From Streptomyces sp. NRRL F-6676 (GTDB lineage: Bacteria > Actinomycetota > Actinomycetes > Streptomycetales > Streptomycetaceae): a DNA stretch of 64,000 nt. Under the pieces are notes generated by a model. It searched no databases. It was given only the letters and a program-made list of their open reading frames with translations, and was not told where the DNA came from. The stretch is taken from NCBI RefSeq assembly GCF_000725625.1, contig NZ_KL647083.1, positions 306,193 through 370,192 on the forward strand, given 5' to 3'. Shown in pieces: positions 9,383 through 17,115 of this stretch (the first letter of the stretch is position 1; each line of letters begins with the position of its first letter). A program made the position numbers and the translations under genes.

Positions 9383-10303
9383 TCAGCGCGGTGCGTGGGC
9401 CCCGGTCATCAGGGCGGCGAGGTCCTCGGGGGCGAGGAACGAGGGCGGCGGGGGCGGGCCCCAGGAGAAGAGCGCGCGTGCGTCGTCGAAGGTGCCGGGT
9501 TTCCAGAGCGCGTCGTCGACGACGCAGTCGAGGTCGGAGTAGTACTCGGAGAAGTTGCCGGCGGGGTCCTTCAGGTACCAGAAGAAGTTGGAGCCGATGT
9601 GGTGCCGGCCCAGGCCCCACACGTGCCGGGCGGGATCGGCGGCGAGCATCGCGGTGGCGCCCCGGCCGACCTCGTCGACGTCGTCGACCTGCCAGGAGGT
9701 GTGGTGCAGGAAGTCGACCGGCGCCTGCTGCACCAGCAGGTTGTGGTGATCGGTCGAACAGCGCAGGAAGGTCGCCATGCCCGGGACCACGTCGGAGACC
9801 TTGAAGCCGATGCCCTCGGTGAAGAAGCGCCGGGTCGCCTCGGCGTCGGTCGACCCGAGGACGACGTGGCCGAGCTTGCGCGGACGGACCGCTTGTTCCC
9901 GCAGGACGCCCGGGGCGCGGCCGTCGGGCCGCTGCGCGTTCCCGGGGAAGTTGTACGGCGTCGAGGTGGGCGTCTGGACGATCCGCCCGGCGAGGGCGAC
10001 GGTGGCGCGGACCCCGGTGGCCGGCTCGACGGCCGTGACGCGGTCGCCGCCGTCCCGCACGGGCAGGCCGAGCCGGCGGAGCCGGCCGGTGATCCGGTCG
10101 AGGTCGTCGCGGTCGTCGGCGCCGATGCCGAGGGCGAGCAGCCGTCGTCGCGGCGCGTACTCGATCCGCAGCTGCTCCCCGCCGTCGGTCGTCGCGAGTC
10201 CGGCCCCCGCGGTGGGGGTGAGCCCGAACTCCGTGTAGTAGGCGCGGGTCTCCTCGACGTGGGGCACGCCGATGGTGACGTCCGTCAGCCGGTGCAGGGG
10301 CAT
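9383..10303 (-). CDS. VOC family extradiol ring-cleavage dioxygenase
   Basis: This 306-residue protein has two glyoxalase/VOC modules, at about 1-130 and 145-280. The C-terminal module keeps the iron ligands of type I extradiol dioxygenases: His in LGHVVLGS, His in FLHHTSW, and Glu in GNFSEYYSD. This points to Fe(II)-dependent cleavage of a catechol-type ring. The gene lies between the FAH-family gene (7 bp) and the hydrolase (29 bp) in one minus-strand operon headed by a LigM-like demethylase, so its substrate is probably the catechol freed by O-demethylation. The exact substrate cannot be read from the sequence. Confidence 0.88.
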   Translation of the reverse strand: MPLHRLTDVTIGVPHVEETRAYYTEFGLTPTAGAGLATTDGGEQLRIEYAPRRRLLALGIGADDRDDLDRITGRLRRLGLPVRDGGDRVTAVEPATGVRATVALAGRIVQTPTSTPYNFPGNAQRPDGRAPGVLREQAVRPRKLGHVVLGSTDAEATRRFFTEGIGFKVSDVVPGMATFLRCSTDHHNLLVQQAPVDFLHHTSWQVDDVDEVGRGATAMLAADPARHVWGLGRHHIGSNFFWYLKDPAGNFSEYYSDLDCVVDDALWKPGTFDDARALFSWGPPPPPSFLAPEDLAALMTGAHAPR

Positions 10304-10310
10304 GGCAGGC

Positions 10311-11165
10311 TCATTTCGCGACGCAGGTCTGGCGCAGGCCGCCGAGGCCCGCGATGGTGGTTTCCACGACGTCGCCCGGGCGCAGGAAGCGCTGCGGACT
10401 CCGCGCCGCGCCCACACCGGCGGGCGTGCCGGTGAAGACGACGTCGCCGGGCATCAGGGTGGTGACCGAGGACAGGAAGGCGACCAGCTCCGGGACGCCG
10501 AAGATCATGTCCTTGGTGCGGCCGCTCTGCACGGTCTCGCCGTTGACGGTGCACCGCACTTCGAGGTCGTCGGGGTCGGGGAGCGCGTCCGTCGTCACCA
10601 GCCAGGGTCCCTGCGGGGCGAAGCCGGGATACGACTTGCCGAGCGAGAACTGGGGCGCGGGTCCGGCGAGTTGCAGGGCGCGCTCGGAGTAGTCCTGGCC
10701 CACGGTCAGGCCGGCGACGTGGCTCCACGCGTCGGCCGCCCGGACGTGCCGTGCGGTCCGGCCGATCACCACGACGAGTTCCGCCTCCCAGTCCACCCGG
10801 TCCGTGGGCAGGACGAGGGTGCCCTCCGGGCCCGCGAAGCTGGACACGAACTTCGTGAAGACCGGCGGGAGGTCGGGGTGGGCCAGCCCGGACTCCTCGG
10901 CGTGGTCGCGGTAGTTCAGGCCGACGGCGAACACCTGGCGCGGCGTCGGGGACGGCGCCCCCAGATCGGCCGGCCGGAACGGATCGCCGGTGTCTTCCGG
11001 GCCGAGGCCGCCGGCGGCGGCCCACTCGACGAACGCCGCCCAGTCCTCGTAGACCTGCTGGACGCCCGGACCGAACCGGCCGTCAGCCGCCCTGGCGATG
11101 TCGACGGCGTGCCCGCCGTCGTCGGTGACGACGACCGCCCGGCCGCGCAATGACGCGAGACGCAT
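10311..11165 (-). CDS. Fumarylacetoacetate hydrolase family protein
   Basis: This 284-residue protein of the FAH/acylpyruvase fold has the family marks GLNYRDHAEE, WEAELVVVIGR (metal-binding acidic residues) and FTGTPAGVG. In meta-cleavage pathways such enzymes act as acylpyruvate hydrolases, oxaloacetate decarboxylases or hydratases/decarboxylases of 2-hydroxydienoates. The ATG at 11165 was chosen over one six codons upstream because GGAGAGGAG lies just before it. It sits between the LigM-like gene and the ring-cleavage dioxygenase in the catabolic operon, which supports a role downstream of ring opening. Confidence 0.9.
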   Translation of the reverse strand: MRLASLRGRAVVVTDDGGHAVDIARAADGRFGPGVQQVYEDWAAFVEWAAAGGLGPEDTGDPFRPADLGAPSPTPRQVFAVGLNYRDHAEESGLAHPDLPPVFTKFVSSFAGPEGTLVLPTDRVDWEAELVVVIGRTARHVRAADAWSHVAGLTVGQDYSERALQLAGPAPQFSLGKSYPGFAPQGPWLVTTDALPDPDDLEVRCTVNGETVQSGRTKDMIFGVPELVAFLSSVTTLMPGDVVFTGTPAGVGAARSPQRFLRPGDVVETTIAGLGGLRQTCVAK

Positions 11166-11292
11166 CCCGAACTCCTCTCCCATGACGTACGCGGGGCCGG
11201 CGCGCGGCCGGCGCCGCTGGACGACCCCCGCTTGTGAAGGCGGCCGGCCGACGGGTTCCTCCCGAGGCGGGGCACCTCCGACGGCCGCCGCG

Positions 11293-12654
11293 TCAGCCGG
11301 CCGCGCCCGTCCGGACCGTGACTCCTACCTCCGTCTCGCGGTGCGGCTCGACCCGCGGCTTGACGCCGACGGACGCCTCGTCGCCCCACACCAGCGTCAG
11401 CCGCTCGCCGTCCACGGCGACTTCGGCGTCGACGGTGGCCAGGGAGACCACGCGGCCGTGGTTGACGGTGAACATCGGGTCCATCGCGACCCCGACGTCG
11501 GCGCCGTCGTGCAGCACCCGGTCGTAGTGGAGGATCGAGTAGCCGCCGGTCGGCAGGGCGAGGTACTTGGCCCCCCGGCCACCGCCGAACAGGCTGCTGG
11601 TGAGCACGCGGCCGGTGTCGGCCTCGTCCCAGTCGAGCCACACCTTCCGGCGGCTCGGCCGGGCGGCGATCTCCTTCAGCGCGTCACGGCCGACGAAGTC
11701 GTGGTCGAAGCGGACCACACGCCCGTAACCGAGGTCGTAGGGGGTGAGGTAGTAGTCCTCGACCGAGTCCGACACGAAGCTGCCGGCGAGTGAGGCGTGC
11801 GCCTCGAAGCCGTGCTCCGGCAGGTACTCCCGATAGGGCTTCAGATCGTCGCCCGTGTAGATCGCGGGCAGGGGCCGGGCGATCCATCCGGACTCGTTGG
11901 ACGTGGTGGGGTAGGACAGCGCGCCGCCCTGGACCATCCCGAACGGCGCTCCGGCCTCCAGCAGGGCGTCCTTGACGCGTGCGGAGTGCTGCCGCGGTCC
12001 GAAGATTTCCAGGCCCGTGTGCTCCTGGCCGGGCGTGCCGACCATGGTGTGGTTGAGCGCGCGGACCGGCACTCCGGCGATCTCGAACCCGCCGATGTGG
12101 AAGAACCTGATCCGGCCGAGCGTCCCGCCCGACGCGGCCTCGACGATCTCCAGGGCGGCCGGCCCCTGGACCTGGTAGCGGAACAGCAGGCGCTCGCCCG
12201 GGTTGACCGGGGCGGCGTCGTCCCGGGTCACCTCGACGTCGTAGTCACCGGTCTCGGCGTGGAACTGGACCCAGTTCGCCGCCACCGGTGCCCCGACCAG
12301 CGCGTACTCGTCCTCGTCGAGGCCGAAGAGGATGGCGTCGCCGATGAACCGGCCGCTCGGGCTCGCCGCGACGAACTGCTTGGCCCTGTTCCTGCCGAAG
12401 CCGGCGAAGGAGTTCACGCCGACCTCGGAGAACAGCCGCTTGGTGTCGGGGCCCCGGAAGTAGACGTCGCTCATGTGGAAGGACTGGTCGAACAGGATCG
12501 CGGACTGCCGCCACACGCGCTGCTCGTCACGCCAGTTCGCGTACTCCGAGCGCGGGATCGGGAACGGGTAGGGGCCGCGGGGGTCGGAACGCAACATCCT
12601 GGCCGGGTTGCCACCGCTGCGGTCGATGGCCTGCTGGAGGCTGAGGGTGCTCAT
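11293..12654 (-). CDS. LigM/DesA-type THF-dependent aromatic O-demethylase (copy 1)
   Basis: This 453-residue protein of the GcvT/aminomethyltransferase fold is recognisable as the LigM/DesA branch: an N-terminal aromatic-binding part (SEYANWRDEQRVWRQSAILFD), the folate-binding core and a C-terminal GCV_T_C barrel (about 350-440). LigM and DesA move the methyl of vanillate, syringate or 3-O-methylgallate to tetrahydrofolate, giving 5-methyl-THF and the free phenol. The start at 12654 has GGAGAAAGGGA upstream. It is first in the minus-strand operon with ring-cleavage genes and divergent from metF-purU-folP, which would process the methyl group. It is a distinct paralogue of the gene at 17116; both share NWRDEQR and YYxTPYDLGYG. 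Confidence 0.9.
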   Translation of the reverse strand: MSTLSLQQAIDRSGGNPARMLRSDPRGPYPFPIPRSEYANWRDEQRVWRQSAILFDQSFHMSDVYFRGPDTKRLFSEVGVNSFAGFGRNRAKQFVAASPSGRFIGDAILFGLDEDEYALVGAPVAANWVQFHAETGDYDVEVTRDDAAPVNPGERLLFRYQVQGPAALEIVEAASGGTLGRIRFFHIGGFEIAGVPVRALNHTMVGTPGQEHTGLEIFGPRQHSARVKDALLEAGAPFGMVQGGALSYPTTSNESGWIARPLPAIYTGDDLKPYREYLPEHGFEAHASLAGSFVSDSVEDYYLTPYDLGYGRVVRFDHDFVGRDALKEIAARPSRRKVWLDWDEADTGRVLTSSLFGGGRGAKYLALPTGGYSILHYDRVLHDGADVGVAMDPMFTVNHGRVVSLATVDAEVAVDGERLTLVWGDEASVGVKPRVEPHRETEVGVTVRTGAAG

Positions 12655-12766
12655 GGACGTGGTCCCTTTCTCCGGCACGGCCGTGGGACCGGCGGGGCCG
12701 GCAACACTCGTCGGGCGGTCGCTCACCTGACGGTCGAATCTACGAGCGCTCCGGCGGGCGGGACAG

Positions 12767-12780
12767 CCACGAAGCGAAGC
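12767..12780 (-). promoter_or_regulatory. Candidate regulator site upstream of demethylase copy 1
   Basis: On the minus strand this reads GCTTCGC-TTCG-TGG, 113 bp upstream of the demethylase start and oriented towards it. The similarity to the copy at 16825-16838 extends about 17 bp further upstream, with 23 of 31 positions alike over 12767-12797 and 16808-16838. Recognition by the local AraC protein is inferred. Confidence 0.45.
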
Positions 12781-12867
12781 GACGGCATGCGGAAGACGAA
12801 GCCGCCGCGCCCCGCGGAAACCCCGTCCCGGCCCGTCCGACGGCGGTTTCGCGGGCCGGCGCCGACT

Positions 12868-12881
12868 GCTTCGCCTGGTGG
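12868..12881 (+). promoter_or_regulatory. Candidate regulator site upstream of metF
   Basis: GCTTCGC-CTGG-TGG, 105 bp upstream of the metF start and oriented towards it. Only this 14-bp core is shared with the other two copies; the upstream flank is poorly conserved. Confidence 0.4.
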
Positions 12882-12985
12882 CTCGCGGGCGCCTTCCGGC
12901 CTGCCTAGCGTTCCCAGTCATGTCACGTCCACGGCCCCCGCGCACGCGGCGCCGGGGGCCACTTCCGGACTGAGAGGACCGCCCG

Positions 12986-13888
12986 ATGACCACCGAACAA
13001 CGTGCCGACTCACCCGGTGCCGAGCAGCGTGCCGCCTCACCCGCCGCCGCGCCGGACGCCGGGGCGCGGTTCCTCCGACTGCTCCACGACGCCACGGTGG
13101 AGATCGTTCCGCTGAAGGGCGCGCGGGAGCAGATCCTGGCGACGGACCAGGACGCCACCGTCGCCGTCACCTGCTCCCCCAGGTTCGGGCTGGAACGCAC
13201 GCTGGAACACTGCGCGGTGGCGGCCGGCGCGGGACGGCGGGTCGTCCCCCACCTCGCCGCCCGCATGGTGGCCGACCGCCCGGCGCTGCGCGACTTCGTG
13301 CGGCGCGTCGCGGACCTGGGCGTCACCGACCTCTACGTGATCGGCGGCGACGCGGCGACCCCCCTCGGCCGCTACCGCGACTCCGCCGAGCTGCTCGACG
13401 ATCTGTCGTCCATGGAGCACCCGTTCACCCGGATCGGCGTCGGCTGCTATCCCGAGGGCCACCCGCACATCGACGACGACCGCCTGTGGGAGGCCCTGCT
13501 GCGCAAGCAGGACACGGCCACGTACATGGTCAGCCAGCTGTGCTTCGACGCCGTGACACTCACGTCGTGGCTCGCCCGGGCCCGCGCGCGGGGTGTCGCG
13601 CTGCCGCTTCGGGTCGGCATCGCCGGGCCGCTGAAGCTCGCCCGGCTGACCGAGCTGTCGCTGCGCATCGGGGTCGGCCAGTCGCTGCGCTTCCTGACCA
13701 AGCAGCGCGGGCTGATCGGCAACGTCCTCATGGGACGCACCTACGACCCGGCCCCCCTCGTACGGGCGGTGCTCGCCGCCGAACCGGCGACGCCGGAGGC
13801 CGGCATCGAGGGACTGCATGTGTTCACGTTCAACCAGATGCCCGGCTTCCAGTCCTGGCTCCGGGCGCAGAGCGGGGCGACGGCATGA
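12986..13888 (+). CDS. metF: Methylenetetrahydrofolate reductase (MetF family)
   Basis: This 300-residue flavin-dependent reductase of the MTHFR TIM-barrel family has core segments DATVAVTCSPRFGLERT, VTDLYVIGGD, GCYPEGHPHIDDD and an AG(P)LK region that match the family. The normal biosynthetic reaction reduces methylene-THF to methyl-THF. In LigM-type pathways the enzyme runs in reverse, oxidising the 5-methyl-THF made by O-demethylation. The first 25 residues (two AEQRA-SPAA-like blocks) are low complexity and not part of the fold. It starts the plus-strand operon metF-purU-folP and overlaps purU by four bases. Confidence 0.88.
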   Translation: MTTEQRADSPGAEQRAASPAAAPDAGARFLRLLHDATVEIVPLKGAREQILATDQDATVAVTCSPRFGLERTLEHCAVAAGAGRRVVPHLAARMVADRPALRDFVRRVADLGVTDLYVIGGDAATPLGRYRDSAELLDDLSSMEHPFTRIGVGCYPEGHPHIDDDRLWEALLRKQDTATYMVSQLCFDAVTLTSWLARARARGVALPLRVGIAGPLKLARLTELSLRIGVGQSLRFLTKQRGLIGNVLMGRTYDPAPLVRAVLAAEPATPEAGIEGLHVFTFNQMPGFQSWLRAQSGATA

Positions 13889-14739
13889 GCGAGGTCGTCC
13901 TCACGTGCTCCTGCCCGGACCGTCCCGGGATCGTCCGGGACGTCTCGGCCTTCCTGACCGGTCACGGCCTCGACATCGCCGAGAGCCACCAGTTCGGCGA
14001 CCGGGAGACCGGCCGCTTCTACCTGCGGGTCGCCGCCCGTCGCCCGGCCGGCGGCGCGCCGGACGTCGAGGCCCTGCGGGACGGCTTCACGCCTGTCGCG
14101 CGCGCACTCGGGATGGACTGGCGCCTGGTCGACGCCCGGCACCGGCCCCGAGTGCTGATCATGGTGAGCAGGGCGGGGCACTGCCTCAACGACCTCCTCC
14201 ACCGGGTGCGCACGGGGCAACTGCGCGCGGACGTGGTCGCGGTCGTCTCCAACCACACCGACTGCGCGGGGCTCGTCGAGCCGACGGGCATCCCCTTCGT
14301 GCATCTGCCGGTCGACGCCGGTTCCAAGGCCGGCGCCGAGGAGAAACTGCTGCGGCTCGTCGAGCAGGAGCGGGTCGAGCTGGTGGTGCTCGCCCGCTAC
14401 ATGCAGATCCTCTCCCCCGCGCTGTGCGACCGGCTCCAGGGGCGGGTGATCAACATCCACCACTCGCTGCTTCCCAGTTTCAAGGGCGCACGGCCCTATC
14501 ACCAGGCGCACGACCGGGGCGTGAAACTGGTGGGAGCCACCGCCCACTACGCCACTTCGGACCTCGACGAGGGCCCGATCATCGAGCAGACCGTGCAGCG
14601 GGTCGACCACACGATGGACGCGGCGGCGATCGCCGCACTCGGCCGCGACACCGAGTGCCTCGCACTGGCCCGCGCCGTGCGCCACCACCTGGAGAACCGG
14701 GTCGTGGTCGACGGGCGCAGAACGGTCGTCCTGGCATGA
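13885..14739 (+). CDS. purU: Formyltetrahydrofolate deformylase
   Basis: This 284-residue enzyme splits 10-formyl-THF into formate and THF. It has an N-terminal ACT domain (CPDRPGIVRDVSAFL, residues 1-85) and a formyltransferase catalytic domain with the Asn/His motif VINIHHSLLPSFKGA and the Asp loop TSDLDEGPII, the triad of PurU-type hydrolases. In general metabolism PurU balances the folate pool; here, between metF and folP and beside two O-demethylases, it would be the exit step that discards the oxidised methyl group and regenerates THF. The ATG at 13885 overlaps the metF stop (ATGA), and the stop overlaps the folP start in the same way. Confidence 0.95.
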   Translation: MSEVVLTCSCPDRPGIVRDVSAFLTGHGLDIAESHQFGDRETGRFYLRVAARRPAGGAPDVEALRDGFTPVARALGMDWRLVDARHRPRVLIMVSRAGHCLNDLLHRVRTGQLRADVVAVVSNHTDCAGLVEPTGIPFVHLPVDAGSKAGAEEKLLRLVEQERVELVVLARYMQILSPALCDRLQGRVINIHHSLLPSFKGARPYHQAHDRGVKLVGATAHYATSDLDEGPIIEQTVQRVDHTMDAAAIAALGRDTECLALARAVRHHLENRVVVDGRRTVVLA

Positions 14740-15590
14740 CCGGCCCTGTCCGGACGCCCGCCCCCGCGGGGACCGTCACCGCCGGGGGACCCGCGCGGCC
14801 CCTGGTCATGGGTGTCCTCAACGTGACCCCGGACTCCTTCTCCGACGGCGGGGCCCACCGCACCGCCGCGGACGCGGTGCGGCACGGCCGGGCGCTGGCC
14901 GCGGCCGGGGCGGACTGGGTCGACGTCGGCGGCGAGTCGACCCGCCCCGGCGCCCGGCGCCCCTCCCCCGCCACCGAGCTCGCACGCGTCCTGCCCGTCG
15001 TCCGGGAGCTGTCGCGGCTGGGCGTCGCCGTCTCCGTCGACACGATGCGGGCCGAGGTGGCGCGCCGGGCCGTCGACGCCGGGGCCGGCATGGTCAACGA
15101 CGTCAGCGGCGGGCTCGCCGATCCCGCGATGTTCTCCGTGGTGGCCGGGCTCGGCGTTCCGTACGTCCTGACCCACTGGCGGTCCGGCGCGGTCCAGGAG
15201 CACCGGCGGGAGACGTACGCCGACGTGGTCCGGGAGGTCACGGCCGAGCTGCGGGACCGGGTGCGCGGCGCGCTCGACGCCGGGATCGACGAGCACCGCC
15301 TCGTCGTCGATCCCGGCATCGGCTTCTCCAAGGGCACGGCCCAGTCGTGGAGCCTGCTGCGCGGTATCGAGGCGGTCCGCGCTCTGGGGCGCCCGGTGCT
15401 GGTGGGCGTCAGCCGGAAGCGGCTGCTCACCGACGTCTGCGGCCGGGAGGCTGGCCCGGCGGACCGCGATCTGGCCACCGCCGTGGTCGGCGCGCTGCTC
15501 GCGGCGCGCGGCGCCGACCTGCTGCGGGTGCACGACGTGGCCGGGACGGTGGTGGCGCTGCGGGTCGAGCAGCGGCTGCGTGGCGGGTGA
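14736..15590 (+). CDS. folP: Dihydropteroate synthase (second-copy type, in catabolic operon)
   Basis: This 284-residue DHPS joins p-aminobenzoate to the pterin diphosphate in folate synthesis and is the sulfonamide target. All core motifs are present: GVLNVTPDSFSDGG, VDVGGESTRPGA, VVDPGIGFSK and GVSRKRLL. Its ATG overlaps the purU stop, so it is translated with the C1-disposal genes rather than with folE/folB/folK housekeeping genes. This suggests a dedicated copy that keeps folate supply in step with demand from the demethylases; that role is inference. A 13-bp-arm hairpin follows 37 bp downstream. Confidence 0.93.
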   Translation: MTGPVRTPAPAGTVTAGGPARPLVMGVLNVTPDSFSDGGAHRTAADAVRHGRALAAAGADWVDVGGESTRPGARRPSPATELARVLPVVRELSRLGVAVSVDTMRAEVARRAVDAGAGMVNDVSGGLADPAMFSVVAGLGVPYVLTHWRSGAVQEHRRETYADVVREVTAELRDRVRGALDAGIDEHRLVVDPGIGFSKGTAQSWSLLRGIEAVRALGRPVLVGVSRKRLLTDVCGREAGPADRDLATAVVGALLAARGADLLRVHDVAGTVVALRVEQRLRGG

Positions 15591-15627
15591 GACCGTGCCG
15601 CGGCCGGCGCGCCGGCAGCGGGGGGAT

Positions 15628-15661
15628 GGGGGTGGGCGAGCGTGGTCACTCGCCCACCCCC
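15628..15661. terminator. Bidirectional terminator between folP and amidohydrolase
   Basis: Perfect 13-bp arms (15628-15640 and 15649-15661, GGGGTGGGCGAG type) with an 8-nt loop lie between the convergent folP and amidohydrolase genes. Confidence 0.75.
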
Positions 15662-15689
15662 CGCTGTCCTCGGGAGACCGGCCGGCGCG

Positions 15690-16655
15690 TCAGCGGGTCA
15701 CCGGGGCGGCCAGCAGGGCCGCCGCGTTCGTGCTGGTCAGGTCCCGCCAGGGACCGTGGACCCCCGCCCGCCATCCGGTGTCCAGGGCGGCGACCTGGGC
15801 GGCGACCAGGCGCGGGGGCGTCCAGCAGTAGTCGCTGCCGTAGAGCAGCCGCTCGGTGCCGACCTGGGCGATGAGGGCCTCGGCGTGCACCGGCAGCGGG
15901 GTTCCGGCCAGGTCGAACCAGAGCCGTCCGAGCCCCTCGTCGATGGCCTCACTCTCCCGCGCCGAGGACGCCAGGGAGGCGAACAGCCGCAGCCGGTCCG
16001 CGAGCAGCGGCAGGGACGCGCCGCAGTGCGGCACGATGATCCGCAGCCCGGTACGGCGGGCCGCCTCACCGCTGACGAGCAGCGCGGACAGCACCCGGGT
16101 GGTGTCGGCGAAGAACTCCACCATCGGGCGGGGGAAGCCCAGCGCGGTCGACTCCCAGCCGGGCGGCGAGGTCGGGTGCACGAACAGGACGGCGCCCCGC
16201 CGGTCCAGCTCGTCGAGGTACGGCGCGACGAGGGGGTCGCTGAGGTAGGTCCCGCCGGCGTTGGTCATCGCCACGGTGCCGGCGGCGCCGAGTTCGTCGA
16301 GTGCGCGGGCGGCCTCCGCGACGGCCTCGTCGACGGCCGGCAGCGGGACCGAGGCGAAGAACCGGAAGCGGTCGGGGCGCGTGGCGACCAGCTCGGCCGC
16401 GTAGTCGTTCAGACGGCGGCACAGCGCGACCGACGCCGCCCGGTCGCCGAACCAGACCCCCGGCGAGGAGACCGAGAGGATCGACTGCTCGATGCCGTGC
16501 GCGTCCATCAGCCGGAGGTGCTCCTCCGGACTCCACGACGGCCAGGAGGGCATCCCGTCGGGACGGTGCCGTCCCCCGGCCACGGCCGCCTCCACGTACC
16601 ACGGGGTCAGGAAGTGCGCGTGCACGTCGACGAGGGGTTCCGCGCCTTGCTCCAT
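15690..16655 (-). CDS. Amidohydrolase-2 family enzyme, probable aromatic-acid decarboxylase or hydrolase
   Basis: This 321-residue TIM-barrel metal hydrolase has the N-terminal metal motif VDVHAHF (His-x-His), a mid-barrel FVHPTSPPG, IVPHCGASLP, and the late Asp in YGSDYCWTP. This set is typical of the ACMSD, gamma-resorcylate decarboxylase and 5-carboxyvanillate decarboxylase (LigW) group and of related lactone hydrolases. It is transcribed opposite to its neighbours, with a strong GGAGGAG ribosome site. Located between the folate genes and the second demethylase, it is a reasonable decarboxylase for a carboxylated methoxy-aromatic or a ring-cleavage product. Confidence 0.85.
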   Translation of the reverse strand: MEQGAEPLVDVHAHFLTPWYVEAAVAGGRHRPDGMPSWPSWSPEEHLRLMDAHGIEQSILSVSSPGVWFGDRAASVALCRRLNDYAAELVATRPDRFRFFASVPLPAVDEAVAEAARALDELGAAGTVAMTNAGGTYLSDPLVAPYLDELDRRGAVLFVHPTSPPGWESTALGFPRPMVEFFADTTRVLSALLVSGEAARRTGLRIIVPHCGASLPLLADRLRLFASLASSARESEAIDEGLGRLWFDLAGTPLPVHAEALIAQVGTERLLYGSDYCWTPPRLVAAQVAALDTGWRAGVHGPWRDLTSTNAAALLAAPVTR

Positions 16656-17115
16656 TTTCGTTCTCCTCCGGGAAATGAGGTCCTGGTGCCCTCCGGACGC
16701 GGGTTCACCGCCGCCGGACGGGAGCACCGGTTGTCGAGAGGGTGCGGCGGGGGCGCCCGCCGCACCGCCATGCTCGCGCAGCACGGGAACACCACGGTTC
16801 CGAAAGCGTCTTTCGGCTGCGGCCGCTTCGCAACCTGGCCGCCGGCCCGCCGTCCGCGCCCGGGACCGGTCCGCCGTCCGCGCCCGGGCCGCGGCCGCTC
16901 CCGGTCGGCCCGCGCCCGCTCCCGGCCGGTCCGGGGCCGGTCCCGGGACGTCCCGAGGGGCGAGGGGCGAAGGGCCGACGGCCGAAACCCGCACCGCCGT
17001 TGAACGCCGCGCAGAGGGTGCCAGCATGAGAGGGGCGAGTGCCACCGCCCCGGCCGCGAGCACTCGCCGATCCGCCGGCCGCGGCCGACTCCTCCACCAG
17101 GAAGGCTCCGAAGGC
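16656..17115. other. 460-bp divergent intergenic region upstream of the second demethylase
   Basis: No convincing gene was seen. Positions 16850-16990 are simple-sequence GC-rich DNA built from CCGCGCCCGGG- and CCGGTCC-like words. A GCTTCGC-N4-TGG site and a degenerate reversed relative (16792-16807) lie in the first 190 bp, between the amidohydrolase and the demethylase. The long leader (about 280 bp from that site to the start codon) is unusual. Confidence 0.6.
16825..16838 (+). promoter_or_regulatory. Candidate regulator site upstream of demethylase copy 2
   Basis: GCTTCGC-AACC-TGG, oriented towards the second LigM-like gene, 277 bp from its start. The wider 31-bp window 16808-16838 matches the copy upstream of the first demethylase at 23 positions. 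Just upstream, 16792-16807 on the minus strand reads GCTTTCGGAACCGTGG, a degenerate copy facing the amidohydrolase. Confidence 0.4.

Larger units (their letters stand above)
12655..12985. other. 331-bp divergent regulatory region between demethylase and metF operons
   Basis: No gene is visible. The region holds the promoters of two divergent operons and two outward-facing copies of GCTTCGC-N4-TGG, one per operon (listed separately). A TAGCGT hexamer near 12907 upstream of metF resembles a -10 box, but no convincing -35 accompanies it, as expected for an activator-dependent promoter. Confidence 0.6.

Noticed and set aside
16850..16990. Small coding region in the GC-rich spacer upstream of the second demethylase
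   Set aside because: Open frames exist on both strands but consist of simple-sequence Pro/Arg/Gly translations with no ribosome site or conserved motif.
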